A DNA stretch of 21,097 nucleotides, taken from contig QKHD01000280.1 in NCBI GenBank assembly GCA_003250175.1, positions 1-21,097 on the forward strand. Direction: 5' to 3'. Position numbers and translations under genes: made by a program. The notes beneath the pieces were generated by a model. That model saw only the letters and a list, made by a program, of their open reading frames with translations. It had not been told where the DNA came from and did not search any database. Every line of letters begins with the position of its first letter. Position 1 is the first letter of the stretch. This document shows, one piece after another, positions 16,004 through 21,097 of this stretch. This stretch comes from Helicobacteraceae bacterium. Lineage in GTDB: Bacteria > Campylobacterota > Campylobacteria > Campylobacterales > SZUA-545.

Positions 16004-16160
16004 AGTATTCCCTCCCACCTTTGGGAGGGGAGAAGATAATCGATATCAGACCCATTTCCGCCTTGGAAATGGGTAAGATTAAACTATTCTTAAATTAAGC
16101 AATTTTTAATCTTTAATTCTGTAGTATTCGAAAATTTCTTTCAATTCAACAAGGGGTCCT
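16004..16160 (+). other. rpoC-rpsL intergenic region: two hairpins, then AT-rich leader
   Basis: Two tandem hairpins come first. CCCTCCCA/TGGGAGGG (16010-16029, loop CCTT) and ACCCATTTCC/GGAAATGGGT (16050-16074, loop GCCTT) are both perfect. Neither has a T-tract, so they look like processing or stability elements, or U-less terminators. From about 16078 to 16145 the sequence is strongly AT-rich with repeated T-runs; TAGTAT at 16122-16127 could be a -10 box for rpsL-rpsG without a -35 box, in the style of Campylobacterota promoters. The promoter is a weak call. Confidence 0.55.
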
Positions 16161-16541
16161 ATGCCAACGATTAACCAATTGGTACGCAAAGAGCGTAAAA
16201 AGATCAAGGAGAAGTCAAAATCTCCTGCACTCGCCAACTGTCCTCAGCGACGTGGCGTTTGTACACGTGTGTACACAACTACACCAAAAAAACCAAACTC
16301 CGCACTCCGAAAGGTCGCGAAAGTTCGTCTGACCAGCGGGTTTGAAGTCATCAGCTATATCATGGGTGAAGGTCACAACCTACAAGAGCACTCCATCGTC
16401 CTCGTACGTGGCGGCCGTGTAAAAGACTTACCAGGTGTTAAATACCACATCGTTCGTGGTGCCCTGGATACCGCCGGTGTTGCTAAACGTACGGTCAGCC
16501 GAAGTAAATACGGTGCCAAACGTCCAAAAGCTGCTAAATAA
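16161..16541 (+). CDS. rpsL: Small ribosomal subunit protein uS12
   Basis: Decoding-centre protein of the 30S subunit. The 126 residues contain the conserved TTTPKKPNSALRK (Lys43, equivalent to the streptomycin-related K42 of mature E. coli S12) and GGRVKDLPGVKYH (Lys88, with Asp89 at the usual methylthiolation position). Both lysines are the wild-type, streptomycin-sensitive residues. The length is normal (E. coli 124). A Shine-Dalgarno AAGGGG lies 6 bases before the ATG. rpsG follows after 17 bases. Confidence 0.98.
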   Translation: MPTINQLVRKERKKIKEKSKSPALANCPQRRGVCTRVYTTTPKKPNSALRKVAKVRLTSGFEVISYIMGEGHNLQEHSIVLVRGGRVKDLPGVKYHIVRGALDTAGVAKRTVSRSKYGAKRPKAAK

Positions 16542-16558
16542 AATAAGGAAAAAATAAA

Positions 16559-17026
16559 ATGAGAAGAAGAAGAGCGCCCGTTCGCGAAGTAATGCCTGAT
16601 CCAATCTACGGAAACAAAATCATCACGAAATTTATCAATACAATCATGTATGACGGTAAAAAAAGTGTTGCTCAGAGCATTATGTACAATGCCCTCGCTA
16701 CCATCGAAAAGAAAATCGGCGAGAAGGGTATTGAAGTATTCGACAAAGCAATTGAAAACGTTAAGCCACTCATGGAAGTAAAAAGCCGACGTGTCGGTGG
16801 TTCTACGTACCAGGTACCAATCGAAGTACGCCCTGTGCGACAGCAGTCTCTGGCCATTCGCTGGATCATTGACGCTTCCCGCAAACGAAATGAAAGAACA
16901 ATGGAAGCCCGTCTTGCCGGCGAGCTGATGGATGCTGCAGCTGAAAAAGGTTCTGCATTCAAGAAGAAAGAAGACACCTACAAAATGGCGGAAGCTAACA
17001 AAGCATTCGCTCACTACCGCTGGTAA
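16559..17026 (+). CDS. rpsG: Small ribosomal subunit protein uS7
   Basis: Primary 16S-binding protein of the 30S head, near the E-site tRNA. The 155 residues start MRRRRAPVREVMPDPIYGNKIITK and contain the S7 core KSRRVGGSTYQVPIEVRPVR with the helical block LAIRWIIDASRKRNERTM. The length matches the 155-156 residue bacterial form. AAGGAAAAA precedes the ATG. The gene forms a two-gene unit with rpsL, and a strong terminator 12 bases after its stop separates it from fusA. Confidence 0.98.
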   Translation: MRRRRAPVREVMPDPIYGNKIITKFINTIMYDGKKSVAQSIMYNALATIEKKIGEKGIEVFDKAIENVKPLMEVKSRRVGGSTYQVPIEVRPVRQQSLAIRWIIDASRKRNERTMEARLAGELMDAAAEKGSAFKKKEDTYKMAEANKAFAHYRW

Positions 17027-17037
17027 TCACACCATGC

Positions 17038-17085
17038 AAGGCGATGCTGCGACACCTCTGGTGACCGGTTGGCATCGCCTTTTTT
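17038..17085 (+). terminator. Intrinsic terminator between rpsG and fusA
   Basis: AAGGCGATGC (17038-17047) pairs perfectly with GCATCGCCTT (17072-17081). The 24-base loop holds a second small hairpin, CACC/GGTG. The descending arm merges into a run of T's to 17085. It implies that fusA is not simply co-transcribed with rpsL-rpsG. Confidence 0.88.
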
Positions 17086-17090
17086 CGTTT

Positions 17091-17132
17091 GTAAAAGTCC
17101 CTTTTACAGCGCGACAAACTATAATCCCCAAA
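17091..17132 (+). promoter_or_regulatory. Putative fusA promoter with adjacent inverted repeat
   Basis: A perfect -10 box TATAAT lies at 17120-17125, giving a start near 17132 and a leader of about 26 bases. There is no -35 box at 17-18 bases. Instead, a 7-bp inverted repeat GTAAAAG-TCC-CTTTTAC (17091-17107) occupies the -35 zone and could be a regulator site or an RNA hairpin. Confidence 0.6.
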
Positions 17133-17157
17133 TTCAACTTCAACAAGGATTGCTAAC

Positions 17158-19236
17158 ATGGCACGAAAAACTCCCTTGAACCGTATCCGGAACATCGGTA
17201 TTGCCGCTCACATCGACGCCGGTAAAACTACGACAACCGAACGGATTCTCTTCTATACCGGTATCAGCCACAAAATCGGTGAGGTTCACGACGGTGCTGC
17301 TACCATGGACTGGATGGAGCAGGAAAAAGAGCGTGGTATTACCATTACCTCTGCTGCAACAACATGTAACTGGGGTCAGACTCAGATCAACATCATCGAC
17401 ACCCCCGGACACGTCGACTTCACCATCGAAGTTGAACGATCCATGCGTGTTCTTGACGGTGCCGTCGTTGTATTCTGTGCGGTTGGCGGTGTTCAGCCAC
17501 AGACTGAAACCGTATGGCGACAAGCTGACAAATACGGTGTACCACGAATCGTTTACGTTAACAAAATGGACCGTATCGGTGCTGACTTCTTTAACGTTGA
17601 GAAGCAAGTACGTGACCGTCTGAAAGCTAACGCTTGCCCTATCCAGATTCCAATCGGTGCGGAAGATAACTTCAAAGGTGTTGTTGACCTCGTTAAAATG
17701 AAAGCGATCGTATGGCACTCCGAAGGTATGGGTGCGGACTACGATGTTGAAGATATCCCTGCCGACCTGAAAGACCAGGCGGAAGAGTACCGCGAAAAGA
17801 TGCTTGAAGCTATCTCCGACGCGGACGACGAAATCGCCATGAAATACCTCGAAGGTGAAGAGATCACTGAAGCTGAGATCAAATCCGCAATCAAACGTGG
17901 AACACTGGCCATGCAGCTGATCCCGATGATCCTTGGTACCTCCTTCAAAAACAAAGGGGTTCAGACCATGCTTGACGCGGTTGTTGACTACCTGCCTGCA
18001 CCAACCGAAGTTGCTGCTATCCGTGGTATCGATCCTGAAACTGAAGAAGAAGTTATCGTTCCTTCCAGCGACGATCACCCCTTCTCCGCGCTTGCGTTTA
18101 AAATTATGACCGACCCCTTCGTTGGTCAGCTGGCATTTACCCGTGTTTACTCCGGTAAACTGGAAGCCGGTAGCTACGTTTACAACTCCACCAAAGAGAA
18201 AAAAGAACGTGTTGGCCGTCTGCTTCAGATGCACGCCAACAAACGTGAAGAGATCAAAGAACTTTACGCTGGGGAAATCGGCGCACTTGTCGGTCTGAAA
18301 GAAACCCTGACCGGGGACACTCTGTGCGATCCGGCAAAACCGGTCATTCTGGAAAGAATGAACTTCCCAGATCCCGTTATCTCCGTTGCGGTTGAGCCTA
18401 AAACCAAAGCTGACCAGGAAAAAATGGGTATCGCTCTGAAAAAACTGGCGGAAGAGGATCCATCCTTCCGTGTTTCTTCCGACGAAGAATCCGGCCAGAC
18501 TATTATTTCCGGTATGGGCGAGCTTCACCTGGAAATCATCGTTGACCGTATGAAACGCGAATTTAAAGTTGAAGCGGAAGTTGGTCAACCACAGGTTGCT
18601 TACCGCGAAACCATTCGCAAAGAAGTTACTCAAGAGTACAAATACGCGAAACAATCCGGTGGTCGTGGTCAGTATGGTCACGTTTACCTGCGCATCATGC
18701 CACAAGAAACCGGCAAACCCTTCGAATTCATCGACGAAATCAAAGGTGGGGTTGTACCACGAGAATTTATTCCTGCGGTTGAAAAAGGTCTCGTAGAGTC
18801 CCTGAACAACGGTGTTCTTGCGGGTTATCCGGTTGTTGACGTTAAAGTCGCTCTGTATGATGGTTCTTACCACGATGTCGACTCCTCCGAACTTGCCTTT
18901 AAACTGGCAGCCTCCATGGCGTTCAAAGAGGGTTGTAAAAAAGCCGGCGCTTTCATCCTTGAGCCAATCATGAAAGTGGAAGTTGAAACACCTGAAGACT
19001 ACATGGGTGACGTAATCGGCGACATGAACCGACGACGCGGCCAGATTCAGTCTATGGAAGATGCACGTGGCGTTAAAGTTGTTACCGCTCTGGTACCACT
19101 GGCTGAGATGTTCGGTTACTCTACCGACCTTCGCTCCATGTCCCAGGGTCGTGCGACCTATGCAATGGACTTCAACGGTTATGCCGAAGTCCCCAGCAAC
19201 GTCTCTGCGGAAATCATCGCAAAACGCAGCCGATAA
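17158..19236 (+). CDS. fusA: Translation elongation factor G
   Basis: Ribosomal translocase GTPase. The 692 residues match the bacterial norm. Motifs: P-loop AHIDAGKTTTTER (17-29), RGITITSAAT (switch I), DTPGHVDFT (G3), NKMDRIGADF (G4 starting at 135), and domain IV/V blocks such as GRGQYGHVYLRI and GDMNRRRGQI. ARKTPLNRIRNIGIAAHIDAG is the classical N-terminus, and AAGGA precedes the ATG. No sign of the truncated or diverged fusA2 type is seen, so this is the main EF-G. It appears to have its own promoter. A hairpin overlaps the stop codon and a terminator follows. Confidence 0.99.
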   Translation: MARKTPLNRIRNIGIAAHIDAGKTTTTERILFYTGISHKIGEVHDGAATMDWMEQEKERGITITSAATTCNWGQTQINIIDTPGHVDFTIEVERSMRVLDGAVVVFCAVGGVQPQTETVWRQADKYGVPRIVYVNKMDRIGADFFNVEKQVRDRLKANACPIQIPIGAEDNFKGVVDLVKMKAIVWHSEGMGADYDVEDIPADLKDQAEEYREKMLEAISDADDEIAMKYLEGEEITEAEIKSAIKRGTLAMQLIPMILGTSFKNKGVQTMLDAVVDYLPAPTEVAAIRGIDPETEEEVIVPSSDDHPFSALAFKIMTDPFVGQLAFTRVYSGKLEAGSYVYNSTKEKKERVGRLLQMHANKREEIKELYAGEIGALVGLKETLTGDTLCDPAKPVILERMNFPDPVISVAVEPKTKADQEKMGIALKKLAEEDPSFRVSSDEESGQTIISGMGELHLEIIVDRMKREFKVEAEVGQPQVAYRETIRKEVTQEYKYAKQSGGRGQYGHVYLRIMPQETGKPFEFIDEIKGGVVPREFIPAVEKGLVESLNNGVLAGYPVVDVKVALYDGSYHDVDSSELAFKLAASMAFKEGCKKAGAFILEPIMKVEVETPEDYMGDVIGDMNRRRGQIQSMEDARGVKVVTALVPLAEMFGYSTDLRSMSQGRATYAMDFNGYAEVPSNVSAEIIAKRSR

Positions 19237-19247
19237 CACTTATCGGC
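19229..19247 (+). other. Hairpin spanning the fusA stop codon
   Basis: GCCGATAA (19229-19236) and TTATCGGC (19240-19247) form a perfect 8-bp stem with a 3-base loop. The fusA stop TAA is the last three bases of the left arm. It sits 11 bases before the terminator stem. It may stabilise the 3' end, or it may be chance. Confidence 0.45.
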
Positions 19248-19258
19248 GCCTTTGCCCC

Positions 19259-19294
19259 AAAGCCTCCGGAGCTTCGGCTCCGGGGGCTTTTTTT
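19259..19294 (+). terminator. fusA intrinsic terminator
   Basis: AAAGCCTCCGGAGC (19259-19272) pairs with GCTCCGGGGGCTTT (19277-19290, one G-U pair) around a stable TTCG tetraloop, followed by T's to 19294. It is a very strong terminator. It lies between convergent genes and may also help end the minus-strand transcript, although the T-run on that strand is only three bases. Confidence 0.95.
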
Positions 19295-19298
19295 ATTT

Positions 19299-20009
19299 CT
19301 ACTGCATCCCTTTTTTGCTGTTGCAGCGTACCGTAACCAGTGAAAACTTCTCCAACGGCAGCAATCGCTGCTTATCCGCCTGCACCTTGGCATTCCAGAT
19401 ACTTCTAAACCGTTTCTCCAGCGCCTCTTTTTTATAGACAAAAAACTTCTTCACCAGCGTTTCGTCACTCAGTCCCGTGGCGTAGATCGCTCCGGAGTTG
19501 CTCTCTTCCAAAAAGACCTTGACTAACCGGACGGGAAGTTCGACCGTGGTGTTTTCATCCACCTCCGGAATGATGGTCGGGGCCGTAATATTGTGCTCGT
19601 CACTCACAATGCCGTCATAGATGTTGAAGGCGTTTTTATCATCGCAAAAACGGAGCATGCCGTTACCGAAACTGTCCTCATGGTAGTAGGAGAGCACCGA
19701 GACATCGTTGTTGGCAAATTCATAGGTAGCGGGGTTGATCCCAAGATAGGCAAAGAGGCGGTCGCGGGTTACGTTGTTTTCATCCGTCACTTGCTTTTTG
19801 ACCAGCACGGCCGGTGTACTCTTGTAGGGGTAGGTAAAGACATACATGGTGTCGTACTCGATCTCCTGCTTGGTCAGACCGCCGCCGCGCCAGTCCAGAA
19901 TGCGGGACTTGGAAAAAGCGTAATAAGGCTCGCCGTTAAGCTCCCCTGCCTGCAGGGGCGCCCAGGAGAGCGCGGTTGCCGCTGCCAATAACATCATCTT
20001 TTTTTTCAC
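19299..20009 (-). CDS. Secreted protein of unknown family
   Basis: I do not recognise this family. The 236 residues start with a classical Sec signal peptide (MKKKMMLLAAATALSWAPLQA, probable cut after Ala21), so it is predicted periplasmic or outer-membrane associated. The mature part of about 215 residues is rich in aromatics and acidic residues, has no further membrane span, and has two cysteines (Cys122 and Cys229) that could form a disulfide. The last third is basic and helical in appearance (LVKKFFVYKKEALEKRFRSIWNAKVQADKQRLL). The start is a GTG at 20009 with a perfect GGAGG (20016-20020) 6 bases upstream. It follows the lipoprotein gene by 12 bases, so the two are almost certainly co-transcribed and may act together in the envelope. 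Confidence 0.85.
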   Translation of the reverse strand: MKKKMMLLAAATALSWAPLQAGELNGEPYYAFSKSRILDWRGGGLTKQEIEYDTMYVFTYPYKSTPAVLVKKQVTDENNVTRDRLFAYLGINPATYEFANNDVSVLSYYHEDSFGNGMLRFCDDKNAFNIYDGIVSDEHNITAPTIIPEVDENTTVELPVRLVKVFLEESNSGAIYATGLSDETLVKKFFVYKKEALEKRFRSIWNAKVQADKQRLLPLEKFSLVTVRCNSKKGMQ

Positions 20010-20021
20010 TCGAATCCTCCG

Positions 20022-20912
20022 TTAGCGCAGGTACCGGTTAACCCGGTAGACCTTGGCGAGATAGTCCGTCGCATCGACGGGTTGTTTGGTTTGCAGATCA
20101 ACACCCTTGACCAGTTGCGGGTCATTCAGCATGACCGCATCTTCGGAGACGATGAAGAGCTGGAAATTCCCGTTAAAGAGCGCCTTGATCATCTCCGCAG
20201 CCTTTTCCAGTCCGGCGTTGTACTGGGCAAAATAGTTGTCCGTCGCATGAAAACCCTCCGGACGAACCGGCTTGGGAAATTCAACCACCAGATCAAACCC
20301 CTTGCTCTCAATTTCACCCTCCGGATCCAAAGCCAGTTTTTTTCTCGGATAGGCAAAACGCACCAGACTGCTCAGCTCGCTGATGCGAGCGCGGTTAGCC
20401 TCCGGAATGGCGTCGCTCCGGATCAGCACAGAGCGCACGGAGGCATCGGCCAACTGCTTACGCAACTGCTGCAATGCGCCCCACTCCAAAGCACCGCGTC
20501 CCTCACGAAAACGGGCATCAATCACCATCTTCGCCTCGATGATGCGCTCGCCCAGCACCACCCGTCGCTCTTCCATCGACGTAACGGCCTGGTTAATGAG
20601 CACATAGCCGTGCTCCTTGGCAATCCGCGCATACTCCTTGGCCACCAAGTCCCCCGCCATTTTATTAACAAGGTAGAGGTTGACAAAGGGTTCGGTCACA
20701 TAAAAGGGCTCCGGCTCCACCAGGGCGACATCCATCTGGGCGTCGTACTCCTTTAGTGAGGCCGCCAGTGTCAGACCATAGGGCGTACCGCCGACGATAA
20801 CGATCGTATGTTTTTCAACCGTTGTATAGGCAGGCTCGGTCGGCACCGTTGGCTCACCACACCCACCTAGGAAAATAATAAGCGCAGCGGCAAAGGCTGC
20901 CATCCATCTCAT
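20022..20912 (-). CDS. Lipoprotein with flavoprotein-like Rossmann N-terminus
   Basis: The 296 residues begin with a lipoprotein signal (MRWMAAFAAALIIFLGGC); the lipobox LGGC gives lipidated Cys18, with Gly at +2, which would favour the outer membrane by the E. coli rule. From 35 comes a beta-alpha-beta dinucleotide-binding fold: TIVIVGGTPYGLTLAASLKE (36-55), closing with Glu66 in ALVEPEP. The next segment, FYVTEPFVNLYLV, resembles the region after the FAD-binding motif in flavocytochrome c sulfide dehydrogenase and sulfide:quinone reductases. The glycine motif is degenerate (GGTPYG, not GxGxxG), there is no cysteine other than Cys18, and the protein is over 100 residues shorter than those enzymes. 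Sulfide oxidation by the redox-cysteine mechanism is therefore unlikely; flavin binding, or a structural role, is possible. The ATG overlaps the stop of the upstream gene by 4 bases (ATGA). Confidence 0.85.
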   Translation of the reverse strand: MRWMAAFAAALIIFLGGCGEPTVPTEPAYTTVEKHTIVIVGGTPYGLTLAASLKEYDAQMDVALVEPEPFYVTEPFVNLYLVNKMAGDLVAKEYARIAKEHGYVLINQAVTSMEERRVVLGERIIEAKMVIDARFREGRGALEWGALQQLRKQLADASVRSVLIRSDAIPEANRARISELSSLVRFAYPRKKLALDPEGEIESKGFDLVVEFPKPVRPEGFHATDNYFAQYNAGLEKAAEMIKALFNGNFQLFIVSEDAVMLNDPQLVKGVDLQTKQPVDATDYLAKVYRVNRYLR

Positions 20913-21097
20913 TGAGCTGACTCCACAGCCTGACGAATAGCAGTTTCATCGGTCTGTGCCGGGTTGTACTTCACCACCAGGACCGATTCGGTCGTGTTGA
21001 GATAAAAATCCATCACACCGGCTTGCTCATGTAGCACCTTGGCATAGCCCTGCTCCGGAGTGAGCCCGTCGATATAGGCGAAGGCCGCCTTGACCGG
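20909..21097 (-). CDS. C-terminal part of a small protein, possibly ferredoxin-fold (start outside window)
   Basis: The frame is open to the window edge. The visible 62 residues run from PVKAAFAYIDGLTPEQGYAK to VVKYNPAQTDETAIRQAVES and end at a TGA that overlaps the ATG of the lipoprotein gene (ATGA). The alternation of hydrophobic strand (GVMDFYLNTTESVLVVKY) and helix (DETAIRQAVESA) with the 'VKYNP' strand end resembles the last strands and helix of heavy-metal-associated (HMA) ferredoxin-like domains. Any CxxC metal site would be upstream of the visible part. The fold assignment is tentative; translational coupling to the next gene is well supported. Confidence 0.65.
   Translation of the reverse strand, partial: PVKAAFAYIDGLTPEQGYAKVLHEQAGVMDFYLNTTESVLVVKYNPAQTDETAIRQAVESAQ

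Noticed and set aside
1..21097. CRISPR arrays, insertion sequences, prophage or integrase genes
   Set aside because: No regularly spaced repeats, transposase or integrase sequence, or flanking direct repeats were seen on either strand.

Overview
The window is a core housekeeping locus of a bacterium that looks like a member of the Campylobacterota (Epsilonproteobacteria). The protein sequences of EF-Tu, RpoB, RpoC (about 1,507 residues), SecE and S7 have the flavour of that group. The gene order tRNA-Thr/Tyr/Gly/Thr - tuf - rpmG - tRNA-Trp - secE - nusG - rplKAJL - rpoBC - rpsL - rpsG - fusA fits it. rpoB and rpoC are separate but overlapping, unlike the fused rpoBC of Helicobacter and Wolinella. 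Base composition is moderate, and the dnaE and lipoprotein genes are visibly richer in G/C-ending codons than the translation genes. This suggests a free-living, possibly sulfur-oxidising lineage (Sulfurovum, Sulfurimonas, Nitratifractor or Hydrogenimonas type) rather than an AT-rich Campylobacter. The genus is inference only.

Layout. 1-2178 is the 3' part of dnaE (DNA polymerase III alpha), closed by a probable terminator. A consensus sigma70 promoter (2298-2326) drives four tRNAs and then tuf, the same order as the classical thrU-tyrU-glyT-thrT-tufB operon of E. coli. The same strand continues without a clear terminator through rpmG, tRNA-Trp, secE, nusG, rplK, rplA, a putative L10 leader, rplJ and rplL. 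A terminator/attenuator (7259-7286) and a 20-bp perfect palindrome (7297-7316) precede rpoB and rpoC, which overlap by 8 bases. Two strong hairpins without U-tracts separate rpoC from rpsL-rpsG. fusA is cut off from rpsG by a good terminator and has its own TATAAT element. After the fusA terminator the strand switches: three minus-strand genes run toward fusA. These are an incomplete small protein, a lipoprotein with a flavoprotein-like Rossmann start, and a secreted protein of unknown family.

How they work together. The plus-strand block supplies transcription (RpoB, RpoC, NusG), translation factors (EF-Tu, EF-G), ribosomal proteins (bL33, L11, L1, L10, L12, S12, S7), five tRNAs and the SecE translocon subunit. 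Nearly every intergenic gap carries an RNA hairpin, suggesting that processing, attenuation and autoregulation tune the ratios of products in a long co-transcribed series. The minus-strand cluster is envelope-associated. It is the least explained part of the window and the best candidate for something undescribed: a sulfide-dehydrogenase-like lipoprotein fold with no cysteine other than the lipidated one, tightly coupled to a small upstream protein and to a secreted partner.
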